Source: Ignavibacteria bacterium
Lineage (GTDB): Bacteria > Bacteroidota > Ignavibacteria > Tepidaquicellales > OLB5
Direction: 5' to 3'
NCBI GenBank assembly: GCA_030835085.1
Contig: JAUQWQ010000158.1
Span: forward strand, 65,125 to 129,124
Length of the DNA stretch: 64,000 nt
Shown here: piece after piece, positions 48,074 to 57,730 of the stretch
Position numbering within the stretch: position 1 is the first letter of the stretch
How the letters are laid out: each line of letters begins with the position of its first letter
Translations under genes and position numbers: made by a program
The notes under the pieces: model-generated
What the model was told of the DNA's origin: nothing
What the model saw: the letters and a program-made list of their open reading frames with translations, nothing else
Databases searched by the model: none

Positions 48074-48781
48074 TCACAAATCCCCTTTTATAGGCTTGAT
48101 GACAACATCCTCGATCACAACCTTTTTCGGCTGGTTGGCAATTTGTATGGTAATTTCAGAAACTTCCCTGGGAGTCATCATTCTTGAAGAATATTTCTGC
48201 CTGGTCGCCGGACTCCACATTGGCGTATCAGTTGCTCCCGGCATAATATTAGAAATTTTGATATTAAACTTCCTTACCTCTGCCCTTAAGCCGTTGAACA
48301 TTGCGAGCATCCCCGCTTTTGATGCCGCATATGCCGAGCTGTTTGTAAATACAGTATGCGCTGCAACTGAAAGAATATTGATAATATGCCCGCGTTTTTT
48401 CTTCATCATAATCGGCAGCACAGTGCGCGCCATCAAATAACTTCCTCTAAGGTTGGTTTCTATAATATCATCAAATTCGGGCGGCTTGGTATCAATAAAG
48501 GATTTAAATGCTGTAATTGAAGCATTATTGATAAGTATATCAATAGTTCCGCATTTTTCGAGAATTTTCTTCTTGGTGCTGATAATACTCCGTTCTGAGC
48601 GGACATCACATACAAAGGCGTATGCTTCATGTCCCGCAAAACGTATTTCATTTACAAGACTAACAAGTCTTGATTTTCTTCTGGCAGTAGCAATAATAGT
48701 ATAACCTGATTTCGCAAATACTTTGGCAAGCTCAAACCCTATTCCGGTCGAAGCTCCGGTGATCCATACTACCCGGTTCAT
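48074..48781 (-). CDS. Short-chain dehydrogenase/reductase
   Basis: 235 aa. TGASTGIGFELAKVF cofactor motif, NNASIT, LSVAAHTVFTNSSAYAASK with the Ser/Tyr/Lys triad, and a C-terminus (IEDVVIKPIKGDL) close in style to the SDR just downstream. The two SDRs diverge strongly in between, so they are old paralogs. Substrate unknown. Confidence 0.88.
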   Translation of the reverse strand: MNRVVWITGASTGIGFELAKVFAKSGYTIIATARRKSRLVSLVNEIRFAGHEAYAFVCDVRSERSIISTKKKILEKCGTIDILINNASITAFKSFIDTKPPEFDDIIETNLRGSYLMARTVLPIMMKKKRGHIINILSVAAHTVFTNSSAYAASKAGMLAMFNGLRAEVRKFNIKISNIMPGATDTPMWSPATRQKYSSRMMTPREVSEITIQIANQPKKVVIEDVVIKPIKGDL

Positions 48782-48827
48782 AAATTATAATTTAGTTCGA
48801 CTTATTGCTTTTTGCTGATATTTTATT

Positions 48828-50408
48828 CTAATACTCGCCCCATACACCTCGAAGCGTGTTGGATATTTCGCCAATAGAACAATAACTTTCAACACATTTC
48901 AGAATATACGGCAGCAAGTTATCTGTTCCTTCAGCAGCATTTTTAAGCGCTTCAAGATCACGTTTCACTTCCTCGTTATTTCTTTCAGCTTTAACTTTTT
49001 TCAGTTTTTCAATCTGCTGTCTGCCTATCGCTTCATCAATATGCATCAGGTCAAGCTTTTCGGGGTGATCTTCATCAACAAACTTATTTACACCAACAAT
49101 TACACGCTCACCTGATTCAATTTCCTTCTCAAATTCATACGCACTTACTGCAATTTCATCCTGCTGATAATTAAGTTCAATGCATTTAACTGCCCCGCCC
49201 AGTTCATCAATTTTGTTCAGGTATGCCCATGCGCCTTTTTCTATCTGGTCTGTAAGATACTCAATGTAATATGAACCTGCAAATGCATCGACAGTATCCG
49301 CTATTCCGCTTTCATATGCAATTACCTGCTGGGTCCTTAAAGCTGTTGTTACTGAATCCTCAGTTGGAAGCGCAAGCGCTTCATCCTTTGAATTTGTGTG
49401 CAGTGACTGGCATCCGCCCATTACAGCACCCATTGCTTCTATGGTTGTACGGATAACGTTATTTTCAACCTGCTGAGCTGTGAGCGATGAACCCGCTGTC
49501 TGGCAGTGGAAACGAAGCATCATGCTTTTTTCACTCTTTGCATTAAAGCGTTCCTTCATTATCTTGGCATAAATTCTTCTTGCAGCGCGGTATTTTGCAA
49601 TTTCCTCAAGGAAGTTTATCTGCCCGTTGAAGAAGAATGAAAGCCGTGATGCGAATTTATCTACGTCAAGTCCCGCTTTTTGTGCTGATTCGATATAAGC
49701 GATAGCATCAGCCAAAGTGAATGCAACTTCCTGGATTGCATTACTGCCGGCTTCGCGGATATGGTACCCACTGATAGAAATAGTATTCCAGCTCGGAAGG
49801 TTCTGGTTACACCATGCGAATATATCGGTGATAAGTCTCATCGAATGTTTTGGCGGATAAATATATGTTCCCCTGGCGATGTATTCTTTAAGTACGTCAT
49901 TCTGTATTGTACCGCTTATTTTTTTCAGGTCAGCACCCTGTTTTTTGGCAATAGCAACATACATACAAAGCAGCACTGCTGCCGTTGCGTTGATCGTCAT
50001 GGAAGTAGTAATTTTATCCAGTGTGATACCGTCAAATAGTATTTCCATATCTTTGAGAGTATCTATGGCCACACCTACTTTTCCAATTTCGCCTTCGGCG
50101 ATTGGTTCATCACTATCATAGCCGATTTGCGTCGGCAGGTCAAAAGCAATACTTAGACCAGTTGTTCCCTGCTCCAGAAGAAATTTATACCGCTTGTTTG
50201 ATTCTTCTGCTGAGCCGAATCCGGCATACTGCCTCATTGTCCAGAACCTGCTGCGGTACATTTGCTCATGCACACCGCGGGTGAAGGGATATGAACCGGG
50301 ATCGCCTAACTTGGTCTTATATTCTTCAGTATTCTGGTTTATAAAAGCCGGGATCTCGATGCCTGAATCTGTAACGAATTTTGCTTTTCTATTCTTGAAT
50401 TCTTTCAT
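48828..50408 (-). CDS. Methylmalonyl-CoA mutase large subunit (catalytic domain only)
   Basis: 526 aa. Shows the acyl-CoA mutase barrel with [31 protein letters not shown] at the substrate end (the Tyr in MYRS matches the methylmalonyl-CoA-type position), [27 protein letters not shown] and [20 protein letters not shown]. It lacks the C-terminal B12-binding domain (no DxHxxG region), so it needs a separate small subunit, which is not in this window. Interconverts methylmalonyl-CoA and succinyl-CoA; related isobutyryl-CoA mutases cannot be fully excluded. Confidence 0.88.
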   Translation of the reverse strand: MKEFKNRKAKFVTDSGIEIPAFINQNTEEYKTKLGDPGSYPFTRGVHEQMYRSRFWTMRQYAGFGSAEESNKRYKFLLEQGTTGLSIAFDLPTQIGYDSDEPIAEGEIGKVGVAIDTLKDMEILFDGITLDKITTSMTINATAAVLLCMYVAIAKKQGADLKKISGTIQNDVLKEYIARGTYIYPPKHSMRLITDIFAWCNQNLPSWNTISISGYHIREAGSNAIQEVAFTLADAIAYIESAQKAGLDVDKFASRLSFFFNGQINFLEEIAKYRAARRIYAKIMKERFNAKSEKSMMLRFHCQTAGSSLTAQQVENNVIRTTIEAMGAVMGGCQSLHTNSKDEALALPTEDSVTTALRTQQVIAYESGIADTVDAFAGSYYIEYLTDQIEKGAWAYLNKIDELGGAVKCIELNYQQDEIAVSAYEFEKEIESGERVIVGVNKFVDEDHPEKLDLMHIDEAIGRQQIEKLKKVKAERNNEEVKRDLEALKNAAEGTDNLLPYILKCVESYCSIGEISNTLRGVWGEY

Positions 50409-50534
50409 AATGATTCCAAATTTCCTTACGGGTATAATTCATAAATTTACATGACAAAAATAGGTAAAATAGCCCTAAAATAATATGATTAAGATTAGGT
50501 TTTAACTGTACTTATGAAATTGGTTTTTTGCAAC

Positions 50535-50567
50535 TGTTGTTTAAACAACAAAAAATCTCTATCTTTG
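50535..50567 (+). promoter_or_regulatory. Promoter with 16-bp palindromic operator
   Basis: Perfect Bacteroidota-type promoter: TTG at 50537-50539, 20 bp, TATCTTTG at 50560-50567. The TTG box is embedded in the perfect palindrome TGTTGTTTAAACAACA (50535-50550), so a dimeric repressor bound there would block the promoter. It drives the Cys-rich gene at 50606. Confidence 0.7.
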
Positions 50568-50605
50568 CCTTAATTATCCATAACATAAACCTAAAATTTA
50601 AAGCT

Positions 50606-51178
50606 ATGAACAAAAAATTTCTCGGAGCAGCGGCAATTGTTGTAATTTTTGCTTTCGGTTTTCTGTATCTTAACCAGTCTTATTTAATAGCTAATGATAA
50701 AGACGGCAAAGATTGCAGCAAAGAGTGCACTCAAAATGCAGGCAAAACAGGCTGCGATAAAACAGCGGCTACAGAAACATCCGGCGATAAATCAGGTTGT
50801 GATAAATCAAGCTGCGATAAATCAAAATGCGGCGATAATAATGTAAAAGCAGGCGGCGAGTATTCAAGCTACCAGTTTGTTACAGATAAGGTTACCTGCG
50901 AAGATTCAAAAGCTGACCTGCAGAAAAATATTTTAAGTATAGCAGGTGTAAAAGAAGTTAATTTCGGTTCAACCTGCAATGTTTCAAAAATGACAAGCGT
51001 TACAATAATGTATTCAGCAGGCGAAACCAGCGAAGAGAACATAGCTGCATCATTAAAAGAAAAGAACATGGATTGCTCAGGCAAATCAGGCTGCGATAAA
51101 GACGGTAAAAATTCCGGTGATGTAAATAAGGAATGCCCAGGCAAGAACAAAAAATCAAACTATTCAAAACAGCTGTAA
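50606..51178 (+). CDS. Cys-rich exported protein with heavy-metal-associated-like domain
   Basis: The ATG at 50606 (MNKKFLGAAAIVVIFAFGFLYL) is preferred; the track start at 50528 precedes the promoter. 190 aa. An N-terminal membrane anchor or signal is followed by a Cys/Lys/Asp-rich stretch (GCDK, SSCDKSKCGD). Then comes an HMA-like fold of about 70 residues (YQFVTDKVTCEDSKADLQ ... NIAASLKEKNMDC) in which the usual CxxC is reduced to one Cys. A second Cys cluster ends the protein. The repeated CDKS units look like metal ligands. Probably periplasmic metal binding or delivery; inference only. A strong terminator follows. Confidence 0.7.
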   Translation: MNKKFLGAAAIVVIFAFGFLYLNQSYLIANDKDGKDCSKECTQNAGKTGCDKTAATETSGDKSGCDKSSCDKSKCGDNNVKAGGEYSSYQFVTDKVTCEDSKADLQKNILSIAGVKEVNFGSTCNVSKMTSVTIMYSAGETSEENIAASLKEKNMDCSGKSGCDKDGKNSGDVNKECPGKNKKSNYSKQL

Positions 51179-51200
51179 TTCTTAAGCTTCGTAGATTTTT

Positions 51201-51231
51201 AAAAGGAGATTGGAAACAATCTCCTTTTTTT
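51201..51231 (+). terminator. Terminator of the Cys-rich gene
   Basis: AAAAGGAGATTG-GAAA-CAATCTCCTTTT followed by more Ts; 12-bp stem with GAAA tetraloop. Confidence 0.95.
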
Positions 51232-51364
51232 ATATGCTGATTTAAACACAGATAACACTCATTGAGGAATGTACCTTTGTAGGCGTCGTGGCTTGCCCGA
51301 CGCCCTTTTTAATTCTCCCTGTTCAAGTGGGCTTATTCATTTTTCTACCACCACCTATTGTATA

Positions 51365-51421
51365 TCGAATAGCCGATTCGACTTTTGTTCAATTACCTGA
51401 ACTCGAACGGCGTTTCGAGTT
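51365..51421. repeat. Twin intergenic hairpins, second copy
   Basis: TCGAAT-AGCCG-ATTCGA (51365-51381) then AACTCGAA-CGGCG-TTTCGAGTT (51400-51421). Same order and core sequences as at 44696-44744. Confidence 0.65.
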
Positions 51422-51480
51422 ACAATTGTGGCTCATACTTTTCTCTTTTAACCCTATCATAATTTACCCCTGTTTCCTAA

Positions 51481-51494
51481 TCCGCCGAGGCGGA
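51481..51494. repeat. TCCGCC-GA-GGCGGA palindrome
   Basis: Part of a dispersed short element reading about CCGsCgaGGCGgAC followed by kTTTGrgAAAc. Similar copies occur at 53224-53250 and, more decayed, at 47937-47965. Confidence 0.5.
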
Positions 51495-51539
51495 CTGGTT
51501 TGAAAAACTTTTTTAACCAATGAACCACCGATAGGGTCC

Positions 51540-51567
51540 TGTGTCCCAAACTCAAGTTTGGGACACA
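51540..51567. repeat. 13-bp palindrome with CCCAAACT core
   Basis: TGTGTCCCAAACT-CA-AGTTTGGGACACA. A sister element with the same inner core is at 51619-51646. Confidence 0.65.
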
Positions 51568-51618
51568 TTGCAGCATTTTTCATTTTAACCCTCTTCATAT
51601 TTCATTAACTTTGTATAT

Positions 51619-51646
51619 TGATTCCCAAACTGGAGTTTGGGAATCA
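51619..51646. repeat. 13-bp palindrome with CCCAAACT core, upstream of the aldehyde dehydrogenase
   Basis: TGATTCCCAAACT-GG-AGTTTGGGAATCA, 26 bp before the ATG of the dehydrogenase gene. It lies close enough to affect translation or act as an operator, but its similarity to 51540 suggests a mobile repeat. Confidence 0.6.
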
Positions 51647-51672
51647 GAGTATTTATATAAAAAAATTAAATT

Positions 51673-53094
51673 ATGCCAGAAAAAATATTAATAGGCAGTG
51701 AATTCATCTCCACTGCTGAAGTAAGACCCGTAATAAATCCCTATACAAATAAAACCGTTGGAGAAGTTTACATTGCAGGTGATGCGGAGTTCAACGCCTC
51801 TGCGGATTACCTCACTTTGATTGCAAAGGAATATGCAAACCTGCCAACTTATAAAAAACAGGAACTGCTTTATAACATATCGGTCAGAGTTAAAGCTCAG
51901 AAAAACGAGCTTGCTAAACTCATTACCGATGAGACGGGCAAACCCATAAAATTTTCAACGATAGAAGTTGACCGAGCAATTTTTACTTTCAGACTTGGCG
52001 CCGAAGAATGCTCGCGCATTTATGGTGAAGTATTGCCACTCGATCTGCTTCCCGGTTCAGAAAATAAAACCGGAATAGTACGCAGATTCCCTGTAGGATT
52101 AATACTCGGTATAACTCCATGGAACTTCCCGATAAACCTTGTTGCTCATAAAATTTCACCCGCACTCGCAAGTGGAAATGTAATACTAATAAAACCGGCA
52201 TCAAGCTCAATGTTATCCGCCATAGCTTTGGGTAAAATAGTTTACGATGCATGCAAAGAGCTTGGTTTCAATTCAATTCCATTGAATATTTTACCAATTT
52301 CCGGCAGTAAGATGGATGAACACATAGCCGACAGCAGGATAAAGCTTATCAGCTTTACAGGCTCAGGTGATGTTGGCTGGGGAATTAAGAAAAAATCCGA
52401 TAGACAGAAAGTATCGCTAGAGCTTGGCGGCAATGCGGGAGTAATTGTAAATTATGATGCTGATATTGATTCCGCAGTTGCCAAAATTACAGTTGGGGGA
52501 TTCTCACAAGCCGGGCAAAGCTGTATATCCGTGCAGCGGGTTTACATTCACAGAAATATTTATGAGGAGTTCAAAAAAAGATTAATTGCAGCGGCTAAAA
52601 AAATTGAATATGGCGACCCGTATGAACCTGATACAATAACCGGACCAATGATAAATGAAGATGAAGCTTTAAGAGCTGAGAAATGGATAAATGAAGCTAA
52701 ACAAAGCGGAGCTTTGATACTTACAGGAGGCTCCAGAAATGGCGCCGTAGTTGAGCCGACAGTGATAGAAAACGCTCCGGATACCGCAAATGTTAAGTGC
52801 GCTGAAGTATTCGCTCCGATAATAACAATTGAGCAGTTCACTGATTTTAGAGACGCTGTAAACAAGGTTAATGATTCACGTTTTGGGCTGCAGGCTGGAT
52901 TATTTACTGATAATATGACCGATATTATGTATGCATACAATAATATTCACACTGGTGGTGTGATTATCAACGAAGCTTCAGCCTACAGAATGGATGCAAT
53001 GCCTTACGGCGGTGTTAAAGATTCAGGTAACACCCGCGAGGGTGTGCGATATTCGATTAATGAGATGACTGAAGAAAAGATATTGGTGATGTAG
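51673..53094 (+). CDS. NAD(P)-dependent aldehyde dehydrogenase
   Basis: 473-aa ALDH superfamily enzyme oxidising an aldehyde to the acid. Catalytic residues: Asn151 in TPWNFPINL, Glu250 in LELGGNAG, nucleophile Cys284 in AGQSCISVQRV; Rossmann motif FTGSGDVGWGI. The overall pattern fits the succinate-semialdehyde / lactaldehyde / glycolaldehyde branch, but the substrate cannot be fixed. It is preceded by a 494-bp gap packed with palindromes and followed by two hairpins. Confidence 0.92.
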   Translation: MPEKILIGSEFISTAEVRPVINPYTNKTVGEVYIAGDAEFNASADYLTLIAKEYANLPTYKKQELLYNISVRVKAQKNELAKLITDETGKPIKFSTIEVDRAIFTFRLGAEECSRIYGEVLPLDLLPGSENKTGIVRRFPVGLILGITPWNFPINLVAHKISPALASGNVILIKPASSSMLSAIALGKIVYDACKELGFNSIPLNILPISGSKMDEHIADSRIKLISFTGSGDVGWGIKKKSDRQKVSLELGGNAGVIVNYDADIDSAVAKITVGGFSQAGQSCISVQRVYIHRNIYEEFKKRLIAAAKKIEYGDPYEPDTITGPMINEDEALRAEKWINEAKQSGALILTGGSRNGAVVEPTVIENAPDTANVKCAEVFAPIITIEQFTDFRDAVNKVNDSRFGLQAGLFTDNMTDIMYAYNNIHTGGVIINEASAYRMDAMPYGGVKDSGNTREGVRYSINEMTEEKILVM

Positions 53095-53139
53095 GTTTCC
53101 TATTCGTCCGATGAATCAAAGTCAATTAATGAATGTTAA

Positions 53140-53197
53140 GGGCTAAAGCCCGGATTTCCCTAAAATTGTATACCACGACCTGAAGGTCGTGGCTATT
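53140..53197 (+). terminator. Two hairpins after the aldehyde dehydrogenase gene
   Basis: GGGCTAAAGCCC (53140-53151, same as at 4030) then CCACGACC-TGAA-GGTCGTGG (53173-53192) followed by CTATTTTT. The second has terminator form; the first is a dispersed palindrome. Confidence 0.7.
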
Positions 53198-53223
53198 TTT
53201 ATAAAAATCAAAATTTTTTCCAT

Positions 53224-53250
53224 TCCGGCGAGGCGGACCATTTTGGGAAA
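53224..53250. repeat. CCGGCGAGGCGGACC element
   Basis: CCGGCGAGGCGGACCATTTTGGGAAACC; matches the element at 51481 (CCGCCGAGGCGGACTGGTTTGAAAAAC) and the more decayed copy at 47937 before the SDR gene. Confidence 0.45.
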
Positions 53251-53327
53251 CCATTTATTGAATTGTATTACAAAAATGCGAAGTTTATTTTTATATTATT
53301 CTAAGTAATAATTCCAGATGATCTGTC

Positions 53328-53981
53328 ATGAAACTCCCTTTTACAGCAGAGCAATTTCTTCAGGTATTTACAAACTATAACCAATCCATATGGCCGTTGC
53401 AGATTTTTTTTATTCTGCTTGCTGTGATTTGTGTGATTTTAATCTTTCGCAATTCAGTTTACACAAATGTAATAGTACCCGCTATTCTTGCCTTCTTTTG
53501 GTTGTGGATGGGTGTAATTTATCACATTATTTACTTTTCGAAAATAAATCCGGCTGCATATCTTTTTGGAGCATTATTCATATTAGAATCAATACTCTTG
53601 CTCCACTATGGTAACATAAGAAAAGAAATCAAGCTTTTTTACAATAAGGACATCTATTCTTATTCAGGAATCGTAATTATCATCTTTGCATTAGCAATTT
53701 ACCCGCTAATCGGTTATTTCTTCGGGCATATTTATCCGGCTTCGCCAACATTTGGTTTACCGTGCCCCACGACAATTTTTACTTTAGGAATACTCTTGTT
53801 CAATAAAGGGAAACTTCCTGTTGGATTAATCATAATACCACTGATCTGGTCATTAATTGGCTTTACGGCAGCATTAAAGCTGGGAATCTATGAAGATACG
53901 GGCTTGCTGATTGCAGGGATAGTAACTGTAATTCTGGCTTTTTACAGAAGGAAGAATTTTCAATCTATGAACTTATCGTAG
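53328..53981 (+). CDS. DUF6064-family integral membrane protein
   Basis: 217 aa beginning MKLPFTAEQFLQVFTNYNQSIWPLQ, the characteristic opening of DUF6064 proteins, followed by about seven hydrophobic helices (e.g. IFFILLAVICVILIF, LIIIPLIWSLIGFTAALKLG) and a basic tail. Conserved GLPCPTTIFTLGILL lies between helices. The biochemical role of the family is not known. It stands alone between two repeat-containing gaps. Confidence 0.8.
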   Translation: MKLPFTAEQFLQVFTNYNQSIWPLQIFFILLAVICVILIFRNSVYTNVIVPAILAFFWLWMGVIYHIIYFSKINPAAYLFGALFILESILLLHYGNIRKEIKLFYNKDIYSYSGIVIIIFALAIYPLIGYFFGHIYPASPTFGLPCPTTIFTLGILLFNKGKLPVGLIIIPLIWSLIGFTAALKLGIYEDTGLLIAGIVTVILAFYRRKNFQSMNLS

Positions 53982-54007
53982 ATCCATTCGCTGTTTCTAT
54001 AATTTTT

Positions 54008-54026
54008 CCCGAAACGGCGTTTCGGG
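54008..54026. repeat. CCCGAAAC-GGC-GTTTCGGG hairpin
   Basis: Perfect 8-bp stem in the gap after the DUF6064 gene; same CGAAAC(r)GGCGTTTCG core as at 44725 and 51401. About 100 bp on, CCGC-TTAA-GCGG (54125-54136) lies near the stop of the zinc-ribbon gene. Confidence 0.65.
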
Positions 54027-54152
54027 TTATCCGAATTCTTAAACTTTACGACTTTGCGCCTTTGCGTGAAATAGATTCTGCCCCACTTCAATTTATTCTT
54101 CCTCTCCGAATGAGATCCTTCACCCCGCTTAAGCGGTGCTCAGGATTGATGG

Positions 54153-55073
54153 TCAACCAAACAATCTCTGTATCAGCCTGTTTTCAACACCGCAGAATTC
54201 GCAGTCAATTGGCTTTGCCGGGAATTCAGGTACTTTATTATCTGCACCGCAGGACATGCACTTAAACTGCTGCTGAACCTTGGTATTCTTGTGGCAGCTT
54301 TCGCAATGCACTTTGTATGAGCCTTCAGGGATATAAATTTCCGCTTTGCAGTGCTCGCACTCACCTGTTCTGCCTGCGGGTCTTTCAATATCAACATACT
54401 GCATACTGAATCCTGTCATTTTAAGAAATCTCTCCTGGTCAGCATCAGTTAAGTACGGAATCCACACCTGTACAAACATTGACATCTTCATTTTCATATG
54501 CACCTGCTCAGGGATAAGGTCGTGCATTATTGCATACTTCGGATTTTCATAGAAAACACGCATACCGTCCTTTGTCATTCCAATAAAGAATTCCGCCAGC
54601 CGGAAAAATCCGGTGCTTTCAACTTTATTGCCTGTGCCGTCATTGTAATACGTCAATGAATGCTGAAGCTGCTGCTGCTTCACACCGTATTCCTGCCACT
54701 TGGGGTCAAATCCATACTCAGCACTTGATTCTGCGCACACTTCAAGGTAATCTCTGTATTTATACCCGTCATCAATTGATGGCGGCAGGTATGCCGGGAA
54801 TGTACGGTAATAATAATCCCAGAAATCTTTTTGCAGGCTGAAATACTGCTCCTTATCTCCGCGCTGCAGGGCAGCCTGTATTTTATTCATAAGCGCAATT
54901 TTGGTTGCCTGGTAATTCAGGGTTTTCACTGTTGATTCATTCCACTTATCGAGCCCCAAAGTATAATCAATATCAGTAAAAGAACCGCAGTAATCACACA
55001 TAATGTAAGGTGATTTGTACTCATTCACTTTCGGCGCACCGCAGTTAACACAGGTAAATTTCTTAATTTTCAT
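54153..55073 (-). CDS. Hypothetical protein with three zinc-ribbon-like Cys clusters
   Basis: 306 aa. An N-terminal ribbon (CVNCGAPK ... MCDYCGSF) and two C-terminal ones (CEHCKAEIYIPEGS ... CESCHKN and CMSCGADNKVPE ... CEFCGVEN) flank a helical middle of about 180 residues rich in Tyr and Trp (YFSLQKDFWDYYYRTFPAYLP). All cysteine pairs are of the CxxC type, so three zinc sites are likely. No signal peptide. The family looks like one of the uncharacterised cytosolic zinc-ribbon proteins; no function can be assigned. Confidence 0.75.
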   Translation of the reverse strand: MKIKKFTCVNCGAPKVNEYKSPYIMCDYCGSFTDIDYTLGLDKWNESTVKTLNYQATKIALMNKIQAALQRGDKEQYFSLQKDFWDYYYRTFPAYLPPSIDDGYKYRDYLEVCAESSAEYGFDPKWQEYGVKQQQLQHSLTYYNDGTGNKVESTGFFRLAEFFIGMTKDGMRVFYENPKYAIMHDLIPEQVHMKMKMSMFVQVWIPYLTDADQERFLKMTGFSMQYVDIERPAGRTGECEHCKAEIYIPEGSYKVHCESCHKNTKVQQQFKCMSCGADNKVPEFPAKPIDCEFCGVENRLIQRLFG

Positions 55074-55187
55074 AAAATTCCTTAATAATTAAGCATTCTA
55101 AAAGTTATGTTTAAACAATTTAAACACAATTTCTGTGATTTACAAAGAAAACAAATCTCATTTGTTTGTGAATTATGACTAATATCA

Positions 55188-55219
55188 TTGTTTAAAGTTG
55201 TAAAAAAACGGTATTTTTG
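55188..55219 (+). promoter_or_regulatory. Bacteroidota-type promoter of gdhA
   Basis: TTG at 55188-55190, 21 bp spacer, TATTTTTG at 55212-55219 matching TAnnTTTG exactly, 74 bp before the gdhA ATG. AAGGAG at 55281-55286 is the ribosome site. Confidence 0.65.
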
Positions 55220-55254
55220 TATATGAAAACAGGGAATTTTTTCAAATATCCTGA

Positions 55255-56661
<1,407 letters not shown>

Positions 56662-56697
56662 TACAATGTGCAATTAACAATGAGCTATGAACAATAG

Positions 56698-56717
56698 GGC
56701 GCTTAAGCGCCTTTTTT
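56698..56717 (+). terminator. gdhA terminator
   Basis: GGCGC-TTAA-GCGCC followed by TTTTTT, 37 bp after the gdhA stop. It also lies just before the stop of the convergent DUF1801 gene. Confidence 0.9.
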
Positions 56718-56724
56718 ATTGCTT

Positions 56725-57147
56725 TTACATGTTCTCAAAGCCAAATTTTACTGCCGCTTCAAGAATATCAATGTTTATATCCTTAAGATTTTTGAACTTA
56801 ATGCAATATCCGGTTACGCTTGCCTTGCCGAGTTTTTTTCCAAATGTTTTGGCTAAGTATTTTTTATCTTTAATACCCATTATATAAACTGAGATACCTG
56901 CAGTATTTGCACTCAGACCAATTTGATAGAACTCCCTTGTTTTTCCGTCAGCATATTCTATGTTTTGCAGTCCATATCCGATATTTGGATTAGAAACTAC
57001 TTTTCCATTACTATCTTTACCATCCAGGAACCATAATTTACATTTTGGTTTCAACTTCAGAAATCTTTTGTGCAGTTCCTGCATATCGCCCTGTTTTGAT
57101 TCAGGCTGGCTTGAAATATACTCTTTTATCTGTTCTTTAATATTCAT
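56725..57147 (-). CDS. DUF1801 / YdhG-like protein
   Basis: 140 aa with the DUF1801 pattern: LKPKCKLWFLDGKDSNGKV, GYGLQNIEYADGKTREFYQIGL, YIMGIKDKKYLAKTF and FKNLKDINIDILEAAVK. Cytosolic alpha/beta protein of unknown biochemical role, related to frataxin-like folds. It follows the VOC gene by 5 bp on the same strand, so the two are co-transcribed. Confidence 0.78.
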   Translation of the reverse strand: MNIKEQIKEYISSQPESKQGDMQELHKRFLKLKPKCKLWFLDGKDSNGKVVSNPNIGYGLQNIEYADGKTREFYQIGLSANTAGISVYIMGIKDKKYLAKTFGKKLGKASVTGYCIKFKNLKDINIDILEAAVKFGFENM

Positions 57148-57152
57148 ATATA

Positions 57153-57602
57153 TTATTTTTTAAGTTCCTCTGCAAGACCTATCAGCAGCCCGTCCGCTGA
57201 ACGAATGTAACAAAGCCGGTATGAGTTCTCATACTGAACGACCTCCCCCTCCAGTTTAGCGCCAAGTTTGGTTAATCTTGTTACCATTTCATCAATATCT
57301 TCCACTGCGAACATGACCCGAAGATAACCAAGGGAGTTTACTGGCGCATTCCGGTGGTCTGATACTACAGGAGGAGTGAAAAATTTCGAAAGTTCGATCC
57401 TGCTGTGTCCATCGGGCGTAACCATCATGGCAATTTCTACATTCTGGTTACCAAGTCCGGTTACACGTCCTGCCCACTCTCCTTCAATTTTCGCTCTGCC
57501 TTCAAGCTTCAGACCAATTTCTGTAAAAAAAGAAACTGCATCATCAAGTGATTCCACCACAATGCTGATATTGTCCATTCGAAGTAATTTATTTTTTGTC
57601 AT
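57153..57602 (-). CDS. VOC-family (glyoxalase/dioxygenase-fold) protein
   Basis: 149 aa with two beta-alpha-beta-beta-beta modules: MDNISIVVESLDDAVSFFTEIGLKLEGRA and LRVMFAVEDIDEMVTRLTKLGAKLEGEV, plus SADGLLIGLAEEL at the end. The fold covers glyoxalase I, dioxygenases and antibiotic-resistance proteins; metal ligands could not be assigned. Likely operon with the DUF1801 gene 5 bp downstream. Confidence 0.82.
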   Translation of the reverse strand: MTKNKLLRMDNISIVVESLDDAVSFFTEIGLKLEGRAKIEGEWAGRVTGLGNQNVEIAMMVTPDGHSRIELSKFFTPPVVSDHRNAPVNSLGYLRVMFAVEDIDEMVTRLTKLGAKLEGEVVQYENSYRLCYIRSADGLLIGLAEELKK

Positions 57603-57730
57603 TGGTATTATCCCTATGAAATTAATTTCAATTGCGTATTCAATTGGCCGGAAACCGCTTGTAAATGACAGGGTGAAGTCAAATCACGGCCGAAAAGTTT
57701 TGCGGGTATATGAAGTACTTTATCGGCAGT

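Noticed and set aside
50528-50605. Upstream start for the Cys-rich protein
   Set aside because: The extra 26 residues would be encoded across the promoter and its palindrome; the ATG at 50606 gives a proper signal/anchor sequence.
44696-54136. CRISPR array
   Set aside because: The repeats are unevenly spaced inverted repeats with differing cores, not regular direct repeats with spacers, and no cas gene is present.
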